From Streptosporangiaceae bacterium (GTDB lineage: Bacteria > Actinomycetota > Actinomycetes > Streptosporangiales > Streptosporangiaceae), in NCBI GenBank assembly GCA_025934375.1, contig JAICYD010000013.1:20244-84243 (forward strand): a stretch of 64,000 nt of DNA, read 5' to 3'. Below the pieces are notes generated by a model. That model had not been told where the DNA came from and did not search any database. It saw only the letters and a list, made by a program, of their open reading frames with translations. Below, piece after piece: positions 25,531 to 32,569 of the stretch. Numbering within the stretch: the stretch's first letter is position 1; each line of letters begins with the position of its first letter. Position numbers and translations under genes: made by a program.

Positions 25531-26370
25531 ATGGCTAACGCGTCGGCAATCACGCTGCCTCAGAATCCGCGCCAGGCTTCGGTTAACGCTGGGGCCGGGC
25601 TATGGACCAGCTCCCTGACCGTGGCGGGGCGGATGGTGCGCAAGTTCGCCCGCACCCCGCAGCTCATCATGTTCACCACGATTCAGAGCGCGCTGTTCCT
25701 GTTCATGTTCCGCTTCGCGTTCGGCGGTGCCATCAAAAGCGGAGGCGCCCTGTCGTACGTCGACTACATGGTGCCAGGGTTTATCACCACCACCATCATG
25801 TGGGCGGGCTCGGGGGCTGCGGTCGGCGTGGCCGACGACGTGGAGCACGGCTTCGTCGACAGGCTCCGCTCGCTGCCCATTCCGCGCGTATCGGTGCTGA
25901 CCGGGCGAGCGCTGGCCGACGCCACCTTGATGCTGTGGTCGCTCGTGACCGCCACGATCTTCGGCTTCATTGTGGGATTCCGCCTGACCGGGTCTGTTCC
26001 GCGGGCCTTGGCCGCATTCGGGTTGTGCGTGCTGTTCGGGCTGGCCTTCGAATGGGTCTTCATCGTAGTCGGGCTGGTAGCCGGAACCGCGCAGAGCGCC
26101 CAGTCGATGGGGCTGCTCGTGGTGCCGCTGATCTTCCTTTCCAGCGCCTACGTGCCCATCGGGGGCATGCCTCCTGGGGTGAAGCAGTTCGGTGAGTTCG
26201 AGCCGCTGACCCCAATGGTCAACTCGGTGCGCAACCTCGCCATGGGGCCCGACGCGCAGGCCCTGGTCCCGCACAGCACCGGCTACTACATCGGGATGTC
26301 ACTGGCGTGGACCGCGGGAATCTTCGTGGTGTTCGGGTTCCTGGCATTCCTTCGCTTCGCGCGACGCTGA
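25531..26370 (+). CDS. ABC-2 type transporter permease (DrrB type)
   Basis: The protein is 279 residues with six predicted hydrophobic helices (for example LIMFTTIQSALFLFMFRFAFGG, ALAAFGLCVLFGLAFEWVFIVVGLVAG, SLAWTAGIFVVFGFLAFL) and the ABC-2 motif PLIFLSSAYVPIGGMPPGVKQFGEFEPLTPMVN near residue 200. ATG at 25531 has AGAGGAG upstream. It forms a complete exporter with the ATPase just upstream. Confidence 0.9.
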   Translation: MANASAITLPQNPRQASVNAGAGLWTSSLTVAGRMVRKFARTPQLIMFTTIQSALFLFMFRFAFGGAIKSGGALSYVDYMVPGFITTTIMWAGSGAAVGVADDVEHGFVDRLRSLPIPRVSVLTGRALADATLMLWSLVTATIFGFIVGFRLTGSVPRALAAFGLCVLFGLAFEWVFIVVGLVAGTAQSAQSMGLLVVPLIFLSSAYVPIGGMPPGVKQFGEFEPLTPMVNSVRNLAMGPDAQALVPHSTGYYIGMSLAWTAGIFVVFGFLAFLRFARR

Positions 26371-26414
26371 TTCATTAGCAAAGGTTGTCGACGCGAGCCA
26401 GCCGGGCACCTTGC

Positions 26415-26633
26415 TTAATGGCGCCGCAGGTGGCTGACGAGCGCATCCCATTCCCGCTTCTCAGCAGGAGAGAGAATTTCCGGCTCCTGATCGCTCAGAT
26501 CGGCGACGGGCCAGCCGTATTCGGGAAGGTAGACCCCGGCCATGGGTGCGCACGAATTGCCCAGCTCAAGCATGATCCTGAGAGCGGCATGGAGAAAGTT
26601 CCTGACGCGCCGCCGCCTAATCATCTTATGCAT
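26415..26633 (-). CDS. Small hypothetical protein, possibly DUF6059-like
   Basis: A 72-residue frame starting at ATG 26633 (MHKMIRRRRVRNFLHAALRIMLELG) ends LSPAEKREWDALVSHLRRH. The basic start, short hydrophobic helix and C-terminal acidic-then-basic ExxxW-containing helix recall small actinomycete proteins of the DUF6059 kind, but this is from memory. A longer frame reaches 26675. It converges with the ABC permease, 45 bp away. Codon bias is less marked than in its neighbours, so it may be chance. Confidence 0.4.
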   Translation of the reverse strand: MHKMIRRRRVRNFLHAALRIMLELGNSCAPMAGVYLPEYGWPVADLSDQEPEILSPAEKREWDALVSHLRRH

Positions 26634-26861
26634 AGCCACTGTCTGATTCTGGCAAGAAGAGCGCCTGATGCTCAAGTCGTCCGGCCGCGGCGGGCCCGCA
26701 GTCGAACGATTTTCCGTGCTCTATCGCCCGCGCTAAAATGGGCCTGCGGCTACCAGTGCAATCCTTAAGCGCGGCCGCCATTATGCGCCGTGAATGAGGG
26801 GCTGGCCGCCCGGGTATCCGCCCGCGGGCATCGCATCGGAACATGGGTTTGGGGTGCAGAG

Positions 26862-27779
26862 GTGTTGGTCGTAACAGCGCCGGGGCAAGGCGCGCAGACC
26901 CCCGGGTTCCTCAGTCCCTGGCTGGAGCTTCCCGGCGCGGCCGAGCGGCTCGGCGCCTGGTCTGAGCTCGCCGGGGTCGACCTTATCCGGATGGGGACAG
27001 TCGCCAGCCCCGCCGACATCACCGATACGGCGGTGGCCCAGCCGTTGCTGGTAGCGACCGCGCTGCTGGCCGCGGAGCACATCGCCGGGGCCGGCATCGC
27101 CGCAGGGCACAGCGTGGGCGAGCTCGCCGCGGGCGCGATCGCGGGCGTCGTGTCACCCGAGGACGCGATCCGACTGACCGGCGCTCGCGGCCGGGCCATG
27201 GGCGAGGCCACTCGCATGGCCCCCACCGCGATGATCGCAGTGCTCGGAGGCGAGGAGAACGCAGTCCTGGCCGCGATCGCCCGGCACGGCCTCACCCCAG
27301 CCAACATCAACGCTCAGGGCCAGATCGTGGCGGCCGGCACCCTCGCCCAGCTTGAGGGACTGACCGCTGACCCGCCGCCGGGTACCCGCTTGCGCCCGCT
27401 GCGGGTGGCGGGTGCATTCCATACCGCTCACATGGCACCCGCGGCCGAAGCGCTCGCGGCCGCCGCGGCCGGCATCACTGTGCATGACCCCGCGATCGCG
27501 CTGCTATCGAACCGGGACGGCGGCGTGGTCGCCTCCGGCCCCGACTGGCTCGAGCGAGTGATCGCCCAGGTCGCCGCTCCCGTCCGCTGGGACCTGTGCA
27601 TGGAGACGATGGCCGCCCTGGGCGCGACCGTGGTGGTCGAGTTGCCTCCGGCCGGGGTCCTGGCCGGCCTCGCCAGGCGCGCCCTGCCCGGCGTGGAGCG
27701 CATCGCCCTGAAGGCCCCCGATCAGCTTGACGCCGTCACGAGCTTCCTGGTCCGCGCGCAGGGCCCGGGTGGGCGATAG
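26862..27779 (+). CDS. fabD: Malonyl-CoA:ACP transacylase
   Basis: GTG at 26862 gives the typical actinobacterial FabD start (VLVVTAPGQGAQTPGF); an in-frame GTG at 26790 would add an atypical tail. The 305-residue enzyme has the catalytic serine in AGHSVGELAAGAI, the malonyl-binding Arg in ARGRAMGEA and the catalytic His in GAFHTAHM. It loads malonyl onto ACP for fatty acid or type II polyketide synthesis. In streptomycetes fabD heads a fabD-fabH-acpP-fabF operon; here no fabH, ACP or ketosynthase follows, so it may be a stand-alone or cluster-serving copy. Confidence 0.9.
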   Translation: MLVVTAPGQGAQTPGFLSPWLELPGAAERLGAWSELAGVDLIRMGTVASPADITDTAVAQPLLVATALLAAEHIAGAGIAAGHSVGELAAGAIAGVVSPEDAIRLTGARGRAMGEATRMAPTAMIAVLGGEENAVLAAIARHGLTPANINAQGQIVAAGTLAQLEGLTADPPPGTRLRPLRVAGAFHTAHMAPAAEALAAAAAGITVHDPAIALLSNRDGGVVASGPDWLERVIAQVAAPVRWDLCMETMAALGATVVVELPPAGVLAGLARRALPGVERIALKAPDQLDAVTSFLVRAQGPGGR

Positions 27780-27816
27780 TAGACCTGAGGCAGCGGGCTA
27801 GCGGGAAGGTGATCGC

Positions 27817-28719
27817 ATGCGGGACAACCTTGGGTCGCTGACCGCCGCGCAAGCCGGGCATTTCCTGGAGCGGGGCTTCGTGACCGTGCGGGGCGCCTTC
27901 GACGCCGCCAGCGCGCGGCAATGGCTGGAGGACGCCTGGATCCGGTTCGGGTATGACCCCGACGACCCCGGAAGCTGGGCCGAGAAGCGCGTCCACCTGT
28001 CGTCGCGCTCGCATGTCGACGCGCGGTCGTTCGCGCCCGCCGCCTGGCACGCGGCAGTGGAGCTGGCCGGCGGCGCCCAGCGCGTGCGGCTGCCCTGGAA
28101 ATGGGGTAACGGCTTCATCGCCAACCTCGGGGTCGGGGACGACCGGCCCTGGCAGCCGCCATCGCCGGCCGTTGCGGGATGGCACAAGGACGGTGACTTC
28201 TTCCGGCACTTCCTCGATTCCCCGGAGCAGGCGCTGCTGTCCCTCGTGCTGTGGACCGACATGCTCCCCAGGGGCGGCGGGACGTTCGTGGCGGCCGATT
28301 CGGTGCCAGTGGTGGCCCGCTTCCTCGCGCGGCACCCCGAGGGAGTGCTGCCCGGCGACTTCGACTACGCCGAGCTGATCGGGCAGTGCCGCGACTTCGT
28401 GGAGCTGACCGGAGCGGCGGGCGACGTGGTGCTGCTGCACCCGTACACGCTGCACGCCACGTCCCAGAACGTGCTGGGCGTCGCCCGGGTCATCACCAAC
28501 CCGCCGCTGGCGCTGCGCCAGCCGATGAACTTCAACCGCGCCGAGCCAGGTGACTTCTCACTGGTGGAGCGGGCGGTCCTGCGGGGGCTGGGGGCCAGCC
28601 GGCTCGACTTCGCCCCGTCGGCGCCACGCCAGGACGTGGTGCCCGAGCGGGTGTCAAGCCAGCGGGCGCGCGCGGCCGCCGAGGACGCGCGGCTAGGCGC
28701 CGCCCGGCGCGCGACGTAG
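27817..28719 (+). CDS. Phytanoyl-CoA dioxygenase (PhyH) family Fe(II)/2-oxoglutarate oxygenase-like protein
   Basis: The 300-residue protein has the jelly-roll metal triad: HxD in GWHKDGDFF (about residue 120) and a distal His in VLLHPYTLHATS (about 210), followed by an Arg region (GVARVITNPP). PhyH-type enzymes hydroxylate or, in secondary metabolism, desaturate or halogenate small molecules. ATG at 27817 is 37 bp after fabD, so they could be co-transcribed. The substrate is unknown. The C-terminal tail (from about 260) is basic and probably disordered. Confidence 0.8.
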   Translation: MRDNLGSLTAAQAGHFLERGFVTVRGAFDAASARQWLEDAWIRFGYDPDDPGSWAEKRVHLSSRSHVDARSFAPAAWHAAVELAGGAQRVRLPWKWGNGFIANLGVGDDRPWQPPSPAVAGWHKDGDFFRHFLDSPEQALLSLVLWTDMLPRGGGTFVAADSVPVVARFLARHPEGVLPGDFDYAELIGQCRDFVELTGAAGDVVLLHPYTLHATSQNVLGVARVITNPPLALRQPMNFNRAEPGDFSLVERAVLRGLGASRLDFAPSAPRQDVVPERVSSQRARAAAEDARLGAARRAT

Positions 28720-28760
28720 CCCGCCGGTGACAGGTGCCGCGTGATGGCCAACTGGGCGGG

Positions 28761-29612
28761 TTAGTCGCCCACCTTCAGGGCGCGCAGCGTGTAGGTGTGC
28801 GGGACCCGGGCCGGATTGTCCGCGAGCCGCCACTCGCCGCCGCCGACCTGCTTCATCTTGCCCGGCAAGGCGTCCCAGGGGACGCTGTCGTGCTCGGTCA
28901 GGCCCGTGATCGCCAGCCCCGCGTCGAGCAGCGCGGTGACGATCTCGCCCAGGCCGTGGTTCCAGGAGTGGCTGACGTTGTTGGTGAAGACGGCGTCGGT
29001 CGGCACGTACGTGCCGGGCTGGGTGAACGTGAGAGGCTCGGCCGTCTCGAAGTACGGGTACCGGACGACGAGCAGGTCATCACCGGTCCGCAGGTCATCA
29101 AGCGCCCACAGCACCGGGTGGCCCTCGCGCAGGAACAGCCGCCCGCCGGGGCGCAGCAGCGCCGCCACCACGTCCGCCCAGCGGCGGATGTCCGGCAGCC
29201 AGCACAGCGCGCCGACCCCGGTGTACACGAGGTCAAAGCGGCCATGGCCCAGCGCGTCGGGCGCGTCGTAGACCTCTGCCCGCGTGAACGTCGCGCTGGC
29301 GCCGGTCGCGGAAGCCAGCTCGCGGGCGGCGGCGACGGCCGGGACGGAGAAGTCCAGCCCGGTCATCGCCGCGCCCAGCCGGGCCAGCGAGACGGTGTCG
29401 GTGCCGATGTGGCACTGCAGGTGCACCCCGGCCAGCCCGCGCACGTCACCGAGCAGCGGCAGGTCGAACCGGACGACCTCACTGAGGAACCCGGGGTCGG
29501 CGAGGAAGTCCTGGACCGCGTAGCCGGGTGATGCCACGTGCGCGGGCACCCGCTCATCCCAGTTGGCCTGGTTGGTCGCCCGGTAGCCTGTGTAGTCCGC
29601 GTCTTCGATCAC
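28761..29612 (-). CDS. Class I SAM-dependent methyltransferase
   Basis: GTG at 29612 (VIEDADYTGYRATNQANWDERVP) is the sensible start; the frame stays open much further upstream but overlaps another gene. The 283-residue protein has the SAM site VHLQCHIGTDTVSLARLGA (about residue 62), the acidic motif MTGLDFSVPAV, and LRPGGRLFLREGHPVL (post-III). Proteins of this type, with the conserved NxxNWDxRxxxH start, are common actinobacterial methyltransferases of unknown substrate. It converges with the PhyH gene; the two stops are 42 bp apart. Confidence 0.85.
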   Translation of the reverse strand: MIEDADYTGYRATNQANWDERVPAHVASPGYAVQDFLADPGFLSEVVRFDLPLLGDVRGLAGVHLQCHIGTDTVSLARLGAAMTGLDFSVPAVAAARELASATGASATFTRAEVYDAPDALGHGRFDLVYTGVGALCWLPDIRRWADVVAALLRPGGRLFLREGHPVLWALDDLRTGDDLLVVRYPYFETAEPLTFTQPGTYVPTDAVFTNNVSHSWNHGLGEIVTALLDAGLAITGLTEHDSVPWDALPGKMKQVGGGEWRLADNPARVPHTYTLRALKVGD

Positions 29613-29668
29613 CCCGGTAGTGTGCCAGCCGCCGGGCGCGGGCTCAAAGGGTTTCCCGCGGCGTCTTC

Positions 29669-30052
29669 CTACAGGGCGGGACCCGCGACGCTGCCCGCGA
29701 TGGCGGCGTTGGCGGCCTCGACGTCCTTGTGGAAGCGCTTGTGCACCCAGTAGCGACTGCCGCCCAGGTTGAGCTGGCCCCACAGCCCCGAGGGACTCTC
29801 CATCGGCTGCCGCGGCAGCCGCGCGATCACGCTCTTGGCCACGCTGCCCGTGAGCCGGCCGTTGCGAAGCACCACGACTGCCCGGTCGGTCACCACGATG
29901 GTGGCGTACCCGGCCGCGATGATGACGATCCACGAGCTGAGGAATGACCAGTAGGGCGAGGGCCCCGACTGGGCCAGGAAGACCGACTGGATCTGCTCGC
30001 CGGGCTCGAGGAACGGAGTCGCTCGCTGGGCCAGCTTGTCCCGTAGTGCCAT
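29669..30052 (-). CDS. Small membrane-anchored hypothetical protein
   Basis: ATG at 30052 is preceded by AGGAG. The 127-residue protein begins MALRDKLAQRATPFLEPGEQIQSVFLAQ, has one long hydrophobic hairpin (YWSFLSSWIVIIAAGYATIVVTDRAVVVL), then a PH-like beta segment (RLPRQPMESPSGLWGQLNLGG, WVHKRFHKDVEAAN). This architecture resembles actinobacterial PH-domain-like proteins (E-P-G-E at the N terminus, TDRAVVVL strand). Function unknown. It sits between the methyltransferase (57 bp) and isochorismate synthase, all on the minus strand. Confidence 0.75.
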   Translation of the reverse strand: MALRDKLAQRATPFLEPGEQIQSVFLAQSGPSPYWSFLSSWIVIIAAGYATIVVTDRAVVVLRNGRLTGSVAKSVIARLPRQPMESPSGLWGQLNLGGSRYWVHKRFHKDVEAANAAIAGSVAGPAL

Positions 30053-30202
30053 AGAAGCTCCTGTTAAACCAGAGAATGTGGCTGGATAGTAGCGCTGACC
30101 ACCTTTGGGATGCTTCTGCATTTACTCTTGCCGATCCAGCGCCCGCGGGCGGGCGGTATCGCCAGGGGAGGAAGAGGCGCGGGCGCCGGGGGAGCGCGCC
30201 CG

Positions 30203-31480
30203 CTATAGCGCCTGGTCCAAGGCGGTGCGCATCGGGCGGAACTTCGCCAGCGTCTCGGCCACCTCGGCGGCTGGGTCCGAGCCGGCCACGATGCCGCACC
30301 CCGCGACCAGCCGGGCACGCCGGCCGTCGGCCGGGTCGAGCTGGGCGCAGCGCAGCGCGATCCCCCACTCGCCGTTGCCCGCGGGGTCCATCCAGCCGAC
30401 CGGCCCGGCGTACCGGGCGCGGTCCATGCCCTCCAGCTCCCGGATCAGCTCCACCGCGACGTCGGTGGGATCGCCGCCCACCGCGGCGGTCGGGTGCAGC
30501 GCCGCCGCCAGCGCCAGCGCCGAGCGCTCGGCGGCCAGCCGCCCGACCACCCGCGTCCCCAGGTGGAAGACATTCGGCAGGCGGAGCAACTCGGGGCCGG
30601 GGGAGGAGCCGTCCAGCGTCTCGCACAGCGGCGCCAGCACCCGGCGGACCGACGCCGCCGCGTAGTCGTGCTCCTCGACCTCCTTGGCCGAGCTGAGCAG
30701 CGCCGCCGCGAGCCGGGCGTCTTCCCCGGCGGTAGCGCCCCGCGGCATCGTCCCGGCCAGCACCAGCGAGCGCACCTCATCGCCGTCCCGGCGGATGAGC
30801 AGCTCGGGGGTCGCGCCGACGAGGCCGCCGCAGGCGAAGGTGTAGCAATCGGGGTAACGGTCGGCGAGCCGCCCGAGGATCGTGCGCACGTCGATCGGGT
30901 GCTCGGCCGTGGCATAGATGTCGCGCGCGAGCACCACCTTGCGCAGGTCCCCGCGGGCGATCCGGGCCACGGCGACGGCCACCGCCGCCGCCCACTCGCC
31001 CGCGGGCAGTGCCCCCTCACGCCACTGGACGGGGCCGGGATCGGCGGGCGGCACGCGGGTGAGCGCGGTCTCGTCGGCAGTAGCGTGGTCGTCGCCCGGC
31101 CGGCTGACCGTCGTGAGCCATGCCCGGCCCTGGCCGTCGCGGCCGAGCACCAGGCGCGGGACGGTGAGGACGGAGCCGTCGGAGCAGTCATCGAAGGTGA
31201 AGCTGCCGAACGCGATCGGGCCGCTGCCGGGGACGGCGACCTCATCGCGGACCCGCGTCCCGTCGAAGACCTCGCGCAGCCACTTCTCGGCGGCGGCGAA
31301 CCGGTCGGTCCCGGCGGTCAGCGTCACCTGGGCCGCCTCACCCCAGCCGACCAGCCCGGCGCCGTGCCGGACCCACGCCGCCAGCGGAGCGGCACCGGTG
31401 ATCAACGGACCGCGGGGAAGGACGGCGAACAAGTCGCCGGGGTCCGGCAAGGGAACGGTCCGGACCGCCAGGCGTTCCAT
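30203..31480 (-). CDS. menF: Isochorismate synthase (MenF/EntC family)
   Basis: ATG at 31480 with GAGGGG upstream is chosen over 31528. The 425-residue enzyme shows the chorismate-enzyme fold: LRKVVLARDIYATAEHPID, FACGGLVGATPELLIRRDG, VLAGTMPRGATAGEDARLAAAL, SAKEVEEHDYAAASVRRVL, LHPTAAVGGDPTDVAVELIRELE, YAGPVGWMDPAGNGEWGIALRCAQL, AGCGIVAGSDPAAEVAE. It converts chorismate to isochorismate, the first committed step of menaquinone, or of salicylate/DHB siderophores. No other men genes are nearby; actinomycetes often have menF apart from them. Confidence 0.9.
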   Translation of the reverse strand: MERLAVRTVPLPDPGDLFAVLPRGPLITGAAPLAAWVRHGAGLVGWGEAAQVTLTAGTDRFAAAEKWLREVFDGTRVRDEVAVPGSGPIAFGSFTFDDCSDGSVLTVPRLVLGRDGQGRAWLTTVSRPGDDHATADETALTRVPPADPGPVQWREGALPAGEWAAAVAVAVARIARGDLRKVVLARDIYATAEHPIDVRTILGRLADRYPDCYTFACGGLVGATPELLIRRDGDEVRSLVLAGTMPRGATAGEDARLAAALLSSAKEVEEHDYAAASVRRVLAPLCETLDGSSPGPELLRLPNVFHLGTRVVGRLAAERSALALAAALHPTAAVGGDPTDVAVELIRELEGMDRARYAGPVGWMDPAGNGEWGIALRCAQLDPADGRRARLVAGCGIVAGSDPAAEVAETLAKFRPMRTALDQAL

Positions 31481-31969
31481 CACGGGCCCCTCGCCCGTGC
31501 CCGGCCCCCCGGCCGTCAGCCCTGCCACGAGCTCATCCGGGTCCCGGTGCTGACTGCCATGGAAGGCAATTCTAATGGCCGCCCCCGCGCCTCAAGTGAC
31601 GGCAGCCCCCTGCGCGGGTGCGGCACGCATCACACCCGCGCCCAATTCACCCGAGCCTCCGGCTCGCATCGGAGAACGGAGGTTCGCCAGGCGTGGCGAG
31701 CTCGCGAGCGCGGCCGCGGGCGGTCCGGCAAGCCGCGGCGGACCCGGTAACCGGGCCGGTCGGGCGCGGTCGTCGCCTCCCGGACGGCGCCCCCCAAGCC
31801 GACCCGCAGGTCAGCCGCTTCCCGGGGAGCGGTTTGGGCGACCCCGGGGCCAGGGGGGTGAAAGGGGGGACAGCGTCCCCCCTTGCCCGGGGGGCCTGGG
31901 AGGTTGGTTTAAGCCCCCCAGAAAACACGGCTATTTATCCCGTTCCTTTTCCGGGCGGTTACCAGAGCG
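31481..31969. other. Gene-poor gap of about 490 bp with a GC-palindromic repeat
   Basis: No convincing gene is seen. Long frames here come from G- and C-runs of the repeat at 31841-31921. The right part must end the ArsR gene transcript; the left part should hold the menF promoter. Confidence 0.5.
31841..31921. repeat. Dispersed GC-rich palindromic element, copy A
   Basis: Contains a near-perfect hairpin AAAGGGGGGACAGCGTCCCCCCTT (roughly 31861-31883 in pairs) and CCCGGGGGGC...GCCCCCCAG. Its reverse complement aligns with copy D at 61537-61575 (CTGGGGGGC-x2-AAACCA) and shares GGGCAAGGGGGG with copy B at 39971. Confidence 0.6.
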
Positions 31970-32323
31970 TTACTCCAGGGGGTCCAGCATGCGTGCCATT
32001 GCGGACAGCACGCCAGGCGCGACCCGGCAGTAAACCCAGGTGCCGCGGCGTTCGGAGGTGATGAGCCCGGCCTCCCGGAGTTTCTTGAGGTGATGGCTGA
32101 CCGTGGGCTGCGAGACGCCCACGTTCTGAATGTCGCATACGCAGGCTTCCCCGCTCTGGTGGGCCGCTAGCCGGGAGAACAGGCGCAGGCGCACTGGGTC
32201 CGCGAGTGCCTTGAACATGCTGGCCATGCGCTCGGCCTCGGCACTCGAAAGCTCCGCCGCGCCGAGGGGCGGGCAGGGAAAGTCAACGGCGCTCTCGGCG
32301 ATGAGTTCCGCTGGAATCGTCAT
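31970..32323 (-). CDS. ArsR/SmtB family metal- or redox-responsive repressor
   Basis: The 117-residue winged-helix protein has MFKALADPVRLRLFSRLAAH, the sensor motif EACVCDIQNVGVSQPTVSHHLKKLREAG (recognition helix) and GTWVYCRVAPG. The CVC in alpha-3 matches the arsenite-type ELCVCDL motif; a third Cys occurs in WVYC. It would derepress in response to As(III) or a related thiophile. No arsenic transporter or reductase lies in the immediate neighbourhood, so its target is unknown. ATG 32323 has few upstream features; the upstream gap (32324-32569) likely holds its own promoter. Confidence 0.88.
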   Translation of the reverse strand: MTIPAELIAESAVDFPCPPLGAAELSSAEAERMASMFKALADPVRLRLFSRLAAHQSGEACVCDIQNVGVSQPTVSHHLKKLREAGLITSERRGTWVYCRVAPGVLSAMARMLDPLE

Positions 32324-32569
32324 AGGGCAATACTCACTCGCCCCAGCGGTAGCGTGCTACCGATCTCGCCATAACGTGACATCACCTATACCTGTGAACC
32401 CCGTAGGCGTTCCGATACTCATGGGTAACTACATCGAGCCGTTTGTGGTACCCGTTAGCCGTCGCGATGCAAGGCGCGCGAAATCGCGCTCTTTACCACA
32501 TCAAAGCCAGGAGATCGAATCTCTTCGAACAAGAGATGGCCAGGTGGGGAGGGCGGGGGCCGGGCTGGC

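Noticed and set aside
29613..30626. N-terminal extension of the methyltransferase frame to 30626
   Set aside because: Runs through other genes on the same strand and is low complexity; GTG at 29612 gives a normal family start.
31575..32033. Plus-strand frames in the menF-arsR gap
   Set aside because: Their peptides come from a GC palindromic element (GGLGGWF-like) and have no domain.
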